Shown here piece after piece: positions 53,645-62,962 of a stretch of 64,000 nt of DNA. The stretch lies in assembly GCF_024495425.1 (NCBI RefSeq), contig NZ_JANHJR010000001.1, forward strand, positions 806,001 to 870,000. Direction: 5' to 3'. Made by a program: the position numbers and the translations under genes. Under the pieces are notes generated by a model that was not told the DNA's origin, made no database searches, and saw only the letters and a list, made by a program, of their open reading frames with translations. Position 1 is the stretch's first letter; every line of letters starts with the position of its first letter. This DNA is from Haloarchaeobius litoreus (GTDB taxonomy: Archaea > Halobacteriota > Halobacteria > Halobacteriales > Natrialbaceae).

Positions 53645-55756
53645 ATGAGACGTTTCCTTGCAATTATACTCGCGTTCGCGGTCGTCGCCGCCGGGGTGCC
53701 GGTGGCGTCGGGCGCAGGCGTATCGACAGGCGCGGACGCCGCGACGGCGTCCGGAGTCACCGCTCCCGCCACGGACGGGACGACGACTCCGACCGACAAC
53801 GAGTCCGACAACTCGACGACGGTCACGCTCCTGACGTACAACGACATCCAGACGGCCATGGCACAGAACACGACCGTGCCGCGGATGATCCACCTCATCG
53901 ACGAGCGCCGCGCGGCTCACGACAACCCGACGGTGGTCGTGGGTGGCGGCGACCAGGTGAGCCCGCACTCGCTGGCACCGGTGAGCCAGTGGCGGCTACC
54001 CGTCGAGGTGCTCAACGTCCTCCAGCCCGACGTGGAGGTCGTCGGCAACCACGACCTCGACTACGGCTTTGAGCCGGTGGCGAACTACTCCAACGCATCG
54101 GAGTTCCCGTGGGTCATGGCGAACATCGTGCAGGCCGACTCCGGCGAGCCCATCCCCGGCACCGAGCCGTACACCGTCGTCGAGCGCGACGGCGTGCGCG
54201 TCGGCGTCATCGGGCTCGCCGACGAGAAGATACTGGGCAAGACCGCCGTCGACTTCGACGAGCAGGGCTACGAGCTCCGCGACTACGCCGCGGTCGGCCA
54301 GCAGTACGCCACCCAGCTCCGCGAGGAGGAGAACGTCGACGTGGTCGTCGTCGCCGGGCACTTCGGCGTCCCCGTCGCACAGGACCTCGCGAACCGTACC
54401 GCGGGCATCGACGCCGTCGTCGTCGGCGACGACGAGGTCGAGTACCCGCCGCAGGAGACCAACGGCACCGTCATCGTGGAGGCCGAGGCCCGCGCCGAGC
54501 ACGTCGGCGAGGTGAACCTCACCGTCTCCGACGGCGAGGTCACGAGCTGGAACGGCCGCCTCCTCTCGGTCACCGAGAACACGACGAAGAACGAGACCGC
54601 CGACCGCATCATCACCGAGACGCGGGGCGAGGCGCTCTCGCGGGTCGTCGGTGAGACGCGCACGGAACTCGACGCCCGGTTCGCGTCGAACTACCACGAC
54701 GAGACCGCGCTCGGCAACCTCATCACCGATGCCTTCCGCTGGAAGGAGGGCTCCGACATCGCCATCACGAACGCCGGCGGTATCCGCTCGAACTCAGTGT
54801 ACGGCCCCGGTGAGGTCACGGTAGGCGACGTGTACAACATGCTGCCGTTCGGCAACTCGCTCGTCACGGTCGAGCTGACCGGCGACGAGGTGACACAGTT
54901 GCTCGAGAGCCAGGTCGTGACGATGGAGAGCGAGACCGGCCAGCAGTACGGCGCGGAACCGCAGCTCCAGGTCTCCGGCATCACCTACGAGTACGTCCCC
55001 CACGAGGACGTCCCCGCCGACCAGCGTATCCAGGACGTCTGGGTCAACGGCGAGCCCATGCAGGACGACGAGACGTACACCGTGACGGTGAACTCCTACA
55101 TGGCCGGCTGGGAGGGCTCGGTGCTGGAGAACGCGACCCGCGTCAGCGAGACGCAGGACCTCTACGGCACGGTCACGCTGGAGTACATCCAGGCCCACAG
55201 CCCCGTCTCGCCGACCGACGCGGACCGCATCCGCCGTGTGAACCACCTCGCGGGCCAGGATCCCGTCACGCTCGACGGTGAGGGCACGGTGACCGCGGAG
55301 TTCACCCTGCCGGAGAACGCGACCGACCTCCGGTCCTTCTACGCGACCGCGAACGCCTCGACGATGGTCGAGGCACAGACCGTCAGGGTCGGCGAGGAGA
55401 CGGTGACGGTCACCTTCTCCGACTACGAGCTCCGGCAGCTCGCGAGCGACGACGCCGAGCTGCAGGTGTACGGCAGCTACAACAGCAGCAGCCTCGACAC
55501 CGTCTACTTCGACAGTCTCCGGATGGCCGGCGACCTCGATGTGACGCTCGAATCGCCGGAGACGGCGACCCCGACCGCGACGGCCACGCCGACCGCTGCA
55601 CCGACGACGGCGGAAGACACGACGGCCGCCGGGACGACGGCCGACGCGCCCGCAACGACCGAGGAAAGCGACGACGGCGGCTCCCCCGGCTTCGGGCCCG
55701 CCGTCGCACTGGTCGCGCTCGTCGCCGCCGCGCTGGTCGCGCTCCGCCGGCGCTAG
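53645..55756 (+). CDS. Secreted 5'-nucleotidase-like protein with PGF-CTERM anchor
   Basis: 703 residues from the ATG at 53645 (MRRFLAIILAFAVVAAG, a Sec signal). A calcineurin-like metallophosphoesterase domain (about 55-320) has VVVGGGDQ, VEVVGNHDLDYGF and VVVAGHFGV. The 5'-nucleotidase C domain (about 345-520) has AITNAGGIRSNSVYGPG. A Thr-rich linker ends in PGFGPAVALVALVAAALVAL plus basic residues, a PGF-CTERM signal for archaeosortase processing and lipid anchoring. The usual DxH and GHxH metal motifs read NDIQ and GDDE here. It probably releases phosphate or nucleosides outside the cell. Confidence 0.9.
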   Translation: MRRFLAIILAFAVVAAGVPVASGAGVSTGADAATASGVTAPATDGTTTPTDNESDNSTTVTLLTYNDIQTAMAQNTTVPRMIHLIDERRAAHDNPTVVVGGGDQVSPHSLAPVSQWRLPVEVLNVLQPDVEVVGNHDLDYGFEPVANYSNASEFPWVMANIVQADSGEPIPGTEPYTVVERDGVRVGVIGLADEKILGKTAVDFDEQGYELRDYAAVGQQYATQLREEENVDVVVVAGHFGVPVAQDLANRTAGIDAVVVGDDEVEYPPQETNGTVIVEAEARAEHVGEVNLTVSDGEVTSWNGRLLSVTENTTKNETADRIITETRGEALSRVVGETRTELDARFASNYHDETALGNLITDAFRWKEGSDIAITNAGGIRSNSVYGPGEVTVGDVYNMLPFGNSLVTVELTGDEVTQLLESQVVTMESETGQQYGAEPQLQVSGITYEYVPHEDVPADQRIQDVWVNGEPMQDDETYTVTVNSYMAGWEGSVLENATRVSETQDLYGTVTLEYIQAHSPVSPTDADRIRRVNHLAGQDPVTLDGEGTVTAEFTLPENATDLRSFYATANASTMVEAQTVRVGEETVTVTFSDYELRQLASDDAELQVYGSYNSSSLDTVYFDSLRMAGDLDVTLESPETATPTATATPTAAPTTAEDTTAAGTTADAPATTEESDDGGSPGFGPAVALVALVAAALVALRRR

Positions 55757-55831
55757 CGGCGACTCGAACCGCGGTCGACGCACGAGACCGCTTCCGACGC
55801 ACATTTTTCCGTGCCACGCTAACGCCCAGCC

Positions 55832-56857
55832 GTGACGCTCCCGGCCGCACTCGTGACGCTCCAGACCACCGTCCCGCTCGACCTGCTGGTCTCCGTGCTG
55901 CGCCGGGTCCTGTACATCCTCGTCTTCATCGGTATCGGCCTCACCCTCGCGAACCTCGCCGTCGAGTTCGGACTGGTGGAGTACGTCGCCGTCCTCTCCC
56001 GGCCGCTCACGGCACCCGCGAACCTGCCCGACGAGGTCGGGACCGCCATCCTCTCGACGGCCGCCTCGCCGACAGCCGGCTACGGCATGCTCGCCGAGTT
56101 CCGCGAGGAGGGCATCCTCGGCGACCGCGCGACACTCGTCGCCGTCACCATCAACACGTTCTTCGGCTTCGTCCAGCACATCTTCACGTTCTACGTCCCG
56201 GTGCTCATCCCCATCCTCGGCCTGCGCGTCGGGCTGCTGTATGTCGGCTCCCGGGCCGCCATCTCGCTCGCGATCACCCTGACCGGTATCGTCGCCGGCG
56301 CGGTCCTGCTCTCGCCGCCGAGCGACGCGTCCGAGGAACTACCCGACGGCGTTGCGAGCGACGGCGGTTCCGGAATCGGTGACGGCGGCGACGAGGACGG
56401 ACCGCGCACCCGCCGCGAGACGGTCGTCGACGCACTGCTGAGCACCCGCGACAAACTCCGCGACATCGCCCCGCGACTCGTCCTCGTCTACACGTTCGTC
56501 GCCGTGCTCACCGCCAGCGTCGACATCTCGGCTTTCACCGTCGTCGCCGAGCCCGTCACCGGCCTGCTCGGCCTCCCCGGCGAGGCCGCCGCCGTCGTCG
56601 CCGTCTTCGCCATCGACACCACCAGCGGCGCGGCGTTCATCGCACCCATGCTCGGCGACCCGTTCACGCCGGAGACTGCCGTCGCCACGATGCTCGTCGG
56701 CGGCATCGTCTCGTTCGCGTTCTCGACGTTCAAGCGCTCCATCCCCTTCCAGTTCGGCATCTGGGGACCGGAGTTCGGCACGAAGGTCGTGGTCGTCAAC
56801 ACCGTCCTGAAGGTGGTGTTCATCGCTGCGACGCTGGCCGTGCTGCTGGTTCCCTGA
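55832..56857 (+). CDS. Nucleoside recognition (GATE) domain permease
   Basis: 341 residues from a GTG. Two Gate/nucleoside recognition repeats, about eight membrane segments, with the central loop acidic and rich in Gly/Asp (about 170-200). Repeat 1 has NLPDEVGTAILSTAASPTAGYGML and repeat 2 AIDTTSGAAFIAPMLGDPFTPE. The family includes nucleoside- or metabolite-transport components and sporulation proteins. The gene lies 75 nt downstream of the surface nucleotidase, which suggests nucleoside salvage. Confidence 0.85.
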   Translation: MTLPAALVTLQTTVPLDLLVSVLRRVLYILVFIGIGLTLANLAVEFGLVEYVAVLSRPLTAPANLPDEVGTAILSTAASPTAGYGMLAEFREEGILGDRATLVAVTINTFFGFVQHIFTFYVPVLIPILGLRVGLLYVGSRAAISLAITLTGIVAGAVLLSPPSDASEELPDGVASDGGSGIGDGGDEDGPRTRRETVVDALLSTRDKLRDIAPRLVLVYTFVAVLTASVDISAFTVVAEPVTGLLGLPGEAAAVVAVFAIDTTSGAAFIAPMLGDPFTPETAVATMLVGGIVSFAFSTFKRSIPFQFGIWGPEFGTKVVVVNTVLKVVFIAATLAVLLVP

Positions 56858-56917
56858 GACGGCCTGCGCCTCCCGGAGATGGCAACTATTTTATTTCAAA
56901 GCTGACACGTCACACGT

Positions 56918-57778
56918 GTGCCCTCCCTCGACCTCAAGCTCGGTCTCGCCGCCGGCTCGTACGTCGGCCTCCTCGTCGCGTTCGCCACCGGCCTGCTCGT
57001 CGACGCCAGCGTCTTCGACCCCACCGTCCAGGCCACCGGTCTCCTCGCCTGTCTGCTCGTCGGGGGCGTGTTCGCGTACCGCCCCACCCTCGCCGCGCCA
57101 GTCGTCGAGCGTCACGTCCTCTCCGCCGTGCTCGCACTCCACGTCGCCGGCATCCTCGCGCTGCTCGCGGTCGCCGGGACCGACGAGGCGACCGGAGCCC
57201 ATCCGCTGGTGTTCCCGTTCATCGTCAGCGCCGCCGTCGGCCTCGTCGCGTTCGTCCTCCTCCGCGACCGCCACGTCGAGACCGTCTTCGGTGGCGAAGT
57301 CGCCAGCGTCAGCTGGTACGGCGGGCCGCACGACCGGACGGTACGACGGATGCGGATCGTGGCCATCCTCGCCGGCGTGACGGTGGTCGGCGCTCCGCTC
57401 GTCGGCTTCGCCGTCATCCCGCACAGGGCCAGCTGGATCGAGTCGACACGTGCCTGGGCGCTCCTCGCCGAAGTCGGGCCGACCATCATCGGCGGCGTGC
57501 TCGGGGCGTCCATCGGGACCTTCCTCGTGACGGACCGCGACAGGCGGTTCACCGTCTACGACGGCGGTATCGTGGTCCAGACCGGCCGTTCCGGTCTCCG
57601 GTCGCGCCTTCCGTGGTGGTACATCCGCGGCTACGAGCTGACCGCCCGCGAACTCGTCGTCCACACCTGGTTCCCGCTCCAGGCCTACCGATTCGACCGG
57701 GCACACTTCGAACAGCCCGACCGGGTGGCCGACATCCTCGCCGAGTACGTGCCCGAGAGCGAGGCCACGTGGCTCTGA
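56918..57778 (+). CDS. Multi-pass membrane protein, conserved haloarchaeal type
   Basis: 286 residues from a GTG. About six hydrophobic segments in the first 200 residues, then a beta-rich C-terminal domain with FTVYDGGIVVQTGRSGLRSRLPWWYIRGYELT, which looks like a PH-like/DUF304-type fold. No motif identifies an enzyme. It begins 60 nt after the GATE gene; a TATTTTATTT patch at 56886-56895 suggests its own promoter. Function unknown. Confidence 0.7.
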   Translation: MPSLDLKLGLAAGSYVGLLVAFATGLLVDASVFDPTVQATGLLACLLVGGVFAYRPTLAAPVVERHVLSAVLALHVAGILALLAVAGTDEATGAHPLVFPFIVSAAVGLVAFVLLRDRHVETVFGGEVASVSWYGGPHDRTVRRMRIVAILAGVTVVGAPLVGFAVIPHRASWIESTRAWALLAEVGPTIIGGVLGASIGTFLVTDRDRRFTVYDGGIVVQTGRSGLRSRLPWWYIRGYELTARELVVHTWFPLQAYRFDRAHFEQPDRVADILAEYVPESEATWL

Positions 57779-57890
57779 GTCAGGCCGCCAGCGCCACTCG
57801 CTCGATTTGGGTGCAGCAACGCGCCGGCCGGAATCGGGTCCTCCCTGATCCAGATTGCTCTCCGGGAGCTCTCCGAGTTCGGTCGAGAAA

Positions 57891-57961
57891 TGCGCCGGCC
57901 GGGATTTGAACCCGGGCCATGAGCTTGGAAGGCTCAGGTCCTACCACTAGACCACCGGCGC
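57891..57961 (-). tRNA. tRNA-Gly (anticodon UCC)
   Basis: 71 nt. On the minus strand GCGCCGG pairs with CCGGCGC, discriminator A. The D arm has GGTCTAGTGGTAGGACC, the anticodon stem-loop is TGAGC-CTTCCAA-GCTCA (anticodon TCC, Gly), and the T arm is CCGGG-TTCAAAT-CCCGG. No intron and no encoded CCA. Confidence 0.95.
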
Positions 57962-58228
57962 TCACTGCGGTCGCTCGCCCCGAGCGCCACGTCGCTACGC
58001 TCCGTGGCACACCGGCGCTCGCTACACTTCTTCGTTGTCGCGCCGCATAATAAGACTCCTTCGGAAGCCGACGCCGCACCGGCCGCGAACCGCGGCGGTA
58101 CGGAGTCGTTCGAAAGCGGTGATGAAGACCATCACCGATGACGCCCGTGCGAGCCGTGCGCGAGGGCCCACAGGGCACGCGAATCCCACACCAACGGGTG
58201 TGCGCATTGCGAAGTTCCACGTGACGAC
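57962..58228. other. 267-bp gap with several hairpins, possible RNA
   Basis: No credible protein gene. GGTGATG...CATCACC, CACACC...GGTGTG, GCCCGTGCG...GGGC and GCCACG...CGTGGC are inverted words within it. The first contains GTGATGA, a C-box-like word, but no good D box follows. The 10-mer ACCGGCGCTC near the tRNA 5' end (57954-57963) recurs at 58011-58020. A small RNA or leader is possible; nothing is proven. Confidence 0.4.
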
Positions 58229-58942
58229 TTAAGGTCTTTTCTGTTCAGTGACGACGGCGTAGCAGTTCCCCGAGGAGACGCGTGCGGAGCGAACCGCGAG
58301 GTCGCTGGCGTCGAGGTCGGTGTCGAACTCGTCGGGGCTGTAGACGTGGTAGAACCGCGGGACGGTCTCCCCGCCGGGGAGCGTCCAGTCGACCGTCGTG
58401 TCGAACCCCTCGTCGTGATCTCGCGGGTCGCTCCGCTCCCCGCTCGAACTGTCCGAGGAGACGCCGCTCCGCTCCGGCTCCTCCCCGTCGAATCTGTCGT
58501 GGGCGGTGCTCCACGCGGAGACGAGTGCGGTGCCGTCCGGCGAGAGCACGCGAGCGAGTTCGTCGAGGCTCCGACGGCGGGCTTCGCGAGTGGGGAGGTG
58601 GTGCAGGGTGGCGACGTACACGGCGAGGTCGACGCTGTCGGTCGCGAGCGGGAGGGTGGCGGCGTCCGCCTGCACGAGATCCACGGCGAAGCCGCGCTCG
58701 CGGGCGCGTTCCCGGGCGGTCGAGAGCAGCCCCGCGGACAGGTCGAGCCCGAGGACACGTCCACACCTGTCCGCGAGCAGCTCCGCGTGACGACCGTTGC
58801 CGCAGCCGAGGTCCAGTCCCACGGTCCCCTCGCGGCCGTCGAGGAAGGACTCGACCTCGGGCCAGGCGTACTCGCGGGTCTCGGCGAAGTGGTCCGCGAT
58901 GCGGTCGTACGTCGACCGCGTGTGCTCAGGCGACCGGTCCAT
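58229..58942 (-). CDS. SAM methyltransferase, Trm9/ALKBH8-like
   Basis: 237 residues. The class I methyltransferase motif I is GLDLGCGNGRHAELLADRCG (about 42-61), with DAATLPLATDSVDLAVY and the post-IV motif HHLPTREARRRSLDELARVL. The N-terminus TYDRIADHFAETREYAWPEVESFL resembles the eukaryotic Trm9 start. Trm9 forms mcm5U34 methyl esters in tRNA. A Ser/Asp/Glu-rich insert around residues 155-175 interrupts the C-terminal part. Substrate is inferred. Confidence 0.85.
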   Translation of the reverse strand: MDRSPEHTRSTYDRIADHFAETREYAWPEVESFLDGREGTVGLDLGCGNGRHAELLADRCGRVLGLDLSAGLLSTARERARERGFAVDLVQADAATLPLATDSVDLAVYVATLHHLPTREARRRSLDELARVLSPDGTALVSAWSTAHDRFDGEEPERSGVSSDSSSGERSDPRDHDEGFDTTVDWTLPGGETVPRFYHVYSPDEFDTDLDASDLAVRSARVSSGNCYAVVTEQKRP

Positions 58943-58984
58943 GGCGGGAGCGTCGTCCCACAGCGGGTTAGCGGTTCCGTTCGC

Positions 58985-61138
58985 TCACGGCCCCGGGATG
59001 AGGACGATGAAGCAGGCGTAGGCGAGGGCGACGAGGATCGCGGCGTGTTTCGCGCCGGTGCGGACGTCTCCCGACGAGAGCTGGCCGGCGACGAAGCCGG
59101 AGAGCAACCCCTGGATGACGGTGGTGTGGAAGAAGACCAGGGTGTACTCGGCCTTGTCGATGCCGCCGGTCGCGCCGACCCCGCCGACTGCGGGAACCCC
59201 GGAGGCACCTGACTGTCCCGCGCCGGTGCCGTTGATGACGGTACTGGGGCCGCTGTCCGGCAGGTTGGGGATGAGCACGGTCGAGAGAACGACGATGATG
59301 AACAGGAAGACGAAGAAGGCGATGTAGACGACAGCCATGTAGGTGAGCATCTCCTGCCTGCGGGCCCGCTTGAGCCGGCGGTCGGCCTTGGCCTGTCCCG
59401 CCGCGATGCGCAGCACGCTCGCGAGGTCGCCGCTCGCGTTCATCGCCTGCGTGGTCAGCGTGACGACCCGCGAGATGATGGAGGTCCGCAGGCGCGACTC
59501 GAACCGCCGGAGCGCGGTCTCGACGTCCGCCCCCCAGCGGATGTCCGCCCAGACGCGCTCCAGCTCCATGTCCAGCGCACCGAGCTCGCTCCGGCGGACT
59601 CGCTCGATGGACTCGACGACCGTCATCCCGGCCTCGTTGACGCTCGCGAGGCGGTCGAGCAGGTCCGGCACCGCGGACTCGATGGCCTCCGCACGGCGCC
59701 GGTGGACCTCGAACGCGATGGCGAACGTCCCGACGACGAACAGGAGCGTCTGGATGAGCACGTCGTCGAACGAGCGCACGTCCAACCCACCCGCCGTGAG
59801 ACTCGCCGGGAGTCGGAGCGCGACGATGCACAGCGCGATGGGGATCGTCACCCAGAGCACGGTCAACGGCCGTTCGATGACCGTCCGGACCGGGTTCCCG
59901 AGCTTCGACCGGAGCCAGCGGAACCGCCGGTAGGCCGAGAGCCGGTTGCGGTTCGCGACCTCGCGGTCGTCGCCGGCGTCGGCCTGCTCGTAGCCTCCGT
60001 CGGTCTCTGCGCCCGTGTTCCGGGCACCATCGGCGAGGCGGACTCCGGCGAGCCCGTCCACCGGTGCGTCGACGTCCTCGTACCCTCGCCCCGCCGACAG
60101 CGTGTCGGTCACCGAGAGCAGGTAGATGAGGAAGGCCAGGTTCGACGCCGGAAGGATGACGTAGACGAACACGCGGAGCGGTTCGAGCGTGTTGCCGACC
60201 GCGATGCCGATGACGACGAGGATGGTGATGAGAAAGAGGGGGCCGGCGACGAGCACCGTCACGTACGCCTCGGCGAGCGTCGCGAGCAGGTCGAGCAGCT
60301 TCTCCTGCTGGGACTCGGCCTCCTCCTGGAAGTCGCGGTACTGCTGTTCGAGGAACGACGAGAGCGAGCGCCCGGACTGGAGCACGCTCGCGAGGTTCTC
60401 GGAGAACTCCTTGAACTGCGAGCTCGGCGACCGACGGGCCATCGTCTGGATGGCCGTGATCATGTCCTGTCCGAACATGTCCATGTTCCGGACCGCGACG
60501 CGCACCTCGTTCGCCGACTCGCCGTAGATGCCGTCGTTCTCGGCGAGGATTCGCAGGACCTTCGGGAACTCCATGCCCGAACGCGACAGGGCGTAGATGA
60601 ACGCGATGGTCCGCGGGAGCGACGCCTCGATGCGGCGCTCGCGCTCGTCGGCGACGTACTGCGGGTACCACCAGCGCAGCCAGTAGGTCGCCCCGGCGAA
60701 GGCGACGCCCAGGGTCAGGCTCGTCACGAGCATCAGTCCGAACAGCTCGAGGACGGACAGCGACGGCAGGCCGACGAAGTCGGTGAGGAAGTGCAGTTCG
60801 GGGGGGAACGTCTGACGGATGGTCTCGGCGTCGACGGCGAGCAGGACGAGGCCGAACCAGATGACGTACATCCCCATGATGGTGCCGGCGACGGCGAGCA
60901 CCGCGCTGTACAGCATCGTCTTCGCCGAGTAGGTCCGGTACGTCGTCGCCATGTGCGCCGCACGGAGCTGCTTCTTCCGGATCGCCTTGTTCCGACCCTT
61001 GCTGCTGGCGTAGGTCCCGAAGATGAGCAGGGCGAACCGAGAGACGACGCGGTCCGCGTGGATGCTCACGGGGGCGAGCAGCACCGGCAGTACGATGAAG
61101 ATCGCGAGTACCAGCGGCACCCAGGTCGCCCAGGACAT
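58985..61138 (-). CDS. pilC: Type IV pilus assembly membrane protein, PilC/TadC type
   Basis: 717 residues: two T2SSF (TadC/FlaJ) modules, each a helical cytoplasmic part flanked by membrane helices. First-module signs are ALSRSGMEFPKVLRILAEN and EFSENLASVLQSGRSLSSFLE; second-module signs are RLASVNEAGMTVVESIERV and TLTTQAMNASGDLASVLRI. It forms the membrane platform of an archaeal type IV pilus. It starts 1 nt after the pilB stop. No prepilin or prepilin peptidase is visible here. Confidence 0.92.
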   Translation of the reverse strand: MSWATWVPLVLAIFIVLPVLLAPVSIHADRVVSRFALLIFGTYASSKGRNKAIRKKQLRAAHMATTYRTYSAKTMLYSAVLAVAGTIMGMYVIWFGLVLLAVDAETIRQTFPPELHFLTDFVGLPSLSVLELFGLMLVTSLTLGVAFAGATYWLRWWYPQYVADERERRIEASLPRTIAFIYALSRSGMEFPKVLRILAENDGIYGESANEVRVAVRNMDMFGQDMITAIQTMARRSPSSQFKEFSENLASVLQSGRSLSSFLEQQYRDFQEEAESQQEKLLDLLATLAEAYVTVLVAGPLFLITILVVIGIAVGNTLEPLRVFVYVILPASNLAFLIYLLSVTDTLSAGRGYEDVDAPVDGLAGVRLADGARNTGAETDGGYEQADAGDDREVANRNRLSAYRRFRWLRSKLGNPVRTVIERPLTVLWVTIPIALCIVALRLPASLTAGGLDVRSFDDVLIQTLLFVVGTFAIAFEVHRRRAEAIESAVPDLLDRLASVNEAGMTVVESIERVRRSELGALDMELERVWADIRWGADVETALRRFESRLRTSIISRVVTLTTQAMNASGDLASVLRIAAGQAKADRRLKRARRQEMLTYMAVVYIAFFVFLFIIVVLSTVLIPNLPDSGPSTVINGTGAGQSGASGVPAVGGVGATGGIDKAEYTLVFFHTTVIQGLLSGFVAGQLSSGDVRTGAKHAAILVALAYACFIVLIPGP

Positions 61139-61139
61139 A

Positions 61140-62837
61140 TCAGTCCGTCTCGGCCTCGGCCATCCCGATCGGCTGGTCGACCGCCTCGATGCGCTTCAGT
61201 GCAGCCTCGGAGTCGGCGTAGTACTCGTTGATCAGCGCCGTGAACCGGCGGTAGTCGTCGATCCCCCGGTCGCGGAGGTACTCGAGGAACCGGCGGCGGT
61301 TGCGCAGCTCCTGCAGGAGCTGCTGCTGGCTCCAGGCCCGTTCGTCGCGTATCTCGTCGAGCACCTGCGAGCCGGAGGAGCCGAACGTGTCGTCGTCGGC
61401 GTTCCAGGTGAACGCGGTGGAGTAGTCGAGTTCGCCGGTCCGCTGGTCGATGCCCTCTATCTCGGCGATGGTCTTGTTCCGGCGGACGCGCTCGTTGTCG
61501 AACCGGGTGAGCGTCTGGACACAGAGGATGTCGAGGCTCTGGACCATCGACCGGGGGACGTTGATGGGCTCGTTCTCGAGGCGGTTGATGACGGTTCGGA
61601 CGGAGTCGGCGTGCATCGTCGAGTACGTCGTGTGGCCGGTGTTCATCGCCTGGAACAGCGTGATGGCCTCCTCCCCACGCACCTCGCCGACGATGATGTA
61701 CTCGGGGCGGTGGCGCAGTGCCGAGCGCAGCAGGTCGTACATCGTCACGTCGGTCCCCTCGTGGAGCCGTTCGCGCGTGACCGAGGAGAGCCAGTTGTCG
61801 TGGTACAGCGTCAGTTCGCGGGTGTCCTCGATGGTCAGCACCTTCGAGCGCGGGGGGATGAACATCGAGATGGCGTTCATGCTCGTCGTCTTCCCGGACG
61901 CCGTCCCGCCGGCGAAGATGAGCGACTTGTTGCTCTCGATGGCGAGCCAGAGGTACGCCATCTGGTCGACGTTGAACGTGCCGTACTCGATGAGGTCGAT
62001 GGGCGTGAACGGCTCCTCTGCGTACTTCCGGATGGTGAAGGCCGAGCCACGCGGTGTCACCTCCTCGCCCAGTGCCAGTTCGGCACGCGAGCCGTCCGGC
62101 AGCGTCGTCTCGACCATCGGGTCGCCGATGGAGATGTGCCGCCCCGAGTGCTGGGCGAGGCGGACGACGAAGTTATCGAGCTCCTCCTGGGGGAATCGGA
62201 CGTTCGTCTCGATGTCCGTGTGTTCGTCGTGGTAGACGAACAGCGGCAGGTCGTAGCCGTCACACGAGATGTCCTCGACGTGCGGGTCGTGCATGACGGG
62301 GTCGAGCTTGCCGTACCCACGGAACGCCCGCCAGAGGTAGTAGAACAGCTTGTGGTAGGTGCCCATGTCCACGTCGGCCCCGTACCGTTCGAGGTGGTCC
62401 AGCAGTGCGTCATCGAGCACCTCGTCCGGGTCGCCCTCCTCCACGTCCCGCTGGTAGACCAGGGGGTCGCGGACGTCCTCGAACAGCGTCTCGAGCAGCG
62501 CGTGCTCGTACTCGTCGAGTTCGGGCTCGACGACGTGATAGCGGTACTCGTTGGCCTGCTGGTCGTGGTTGATGCTGACGAAGGCGTACGGGGCGTTCAC
62601 CCAGTAGCTGTCGATCTCCTCCCAGCCGTCGAGCCCGTCGAACGTGACGAGCTCGCCGTGTTCGTGCGGGTAGTAGGGCTCGCGAGAGATGGTCGTCCCG
62701 CGCAGCATCTGGAGGGTGTGCTTGATACGGTCGACGAGCGAGTCGCTTCGCCCGGAGGCGACCGCGCCGGGCGTGATGGTGCCGTCGCTCTCGTCGCTCG
62801 AGATGGTGTTCGGTGCCTGGTGGCCTGGGTCTGTCAT
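61140..62837 (-). CDS. pilB: Type IV pilus assembly ATPase, PilB/GspE type
   Basis: 565 residues. N-terminal ~260 residues include the acidic region around YGKLDPVMHDPHVEDISCDG. The ATPase core has AGGTASGKTTSMNAI (Walker A, about 315), the Asp box EDTRELTLYHDNW, Walker B YIIVGEVRGEEAI and His box TTYSTMHADS. This is the archaeal secretion/pilus ATPase class (FlaI/PilB). It is the partner of the downstream pilC gene. Confidence 0.93.
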   Translation of the reverse strand: MTDPGHQAPNTISSDESDGTITPGAVASGRSDSLVDRIKHTLQMLRGTTISREPYYPHEHGELVTFDGLDGWEEIDSYWVNAPYAFVSINHDQQANEYRYHVVEPELDEYEHALLETLFEDVRDPLVYQRDVEEGDPDEVLDDALLDHLERYGADVDMGTYHKLFYYLWRAFRGYGKLDPVMHDPHVEDISCDGYDLPLFVYHDEHTDIETNVRFPQEELDNFVVRLAQHSGRHISIGDPMVETTLPDGSRAELALGEEVTPRGSAFTIRKYAEEPFTPIDLIEYGTFNVDQMAYLWLAIESNKSLIFAGGTASGKTTSMNAISMFIPPRSKVLTIEDTRELTLYHDNWLSSVTRERLHEGTDVTMYDLLRSALRHRPEYIIVGEVRGEEAITLFQAMNTGHTTYSTMHADSVRTVINRLENEPINVPRSMVQSLDILCVQTLTRFDNERVRRNKTIAEIEGIDQRTGELDYSTAFTWNADDDTFGSSGSQVLDEIRDERAWSQQQLLQELRNRRRFLEYLRDRGIDDYRRFTALINEYYADSEAALKRIEAVDQPIGMAEAETD

Positions 62838-62962
62838 CGTGTGCGGTCGCCTCCCCTGCGATGCCGTTCGACGAACGGAAAGACGGGTCTGGAACTCGAT
62901 TGGGAGTACCGAGACTTAAATGAGGTGGCCAATCCTCGAACGAGCGCGGTCCGCCGGCGGGC

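Noticed and set aside
57962-58228. SRP RNA or RNase P RNA
   Set aside because: The conserved cores of these RNAs, as I remember them, are not present, and the stretch is shorter than either RNA in haloarchaea.
58035-58232. 65-codon plus-strand frame in the tRNA-Gly/methyltransferase gap
   Set aside because: It is basic and irregular in codon use and overlaps hairpin sequence; I could not support it as a protein, although its conservation is worth a search.
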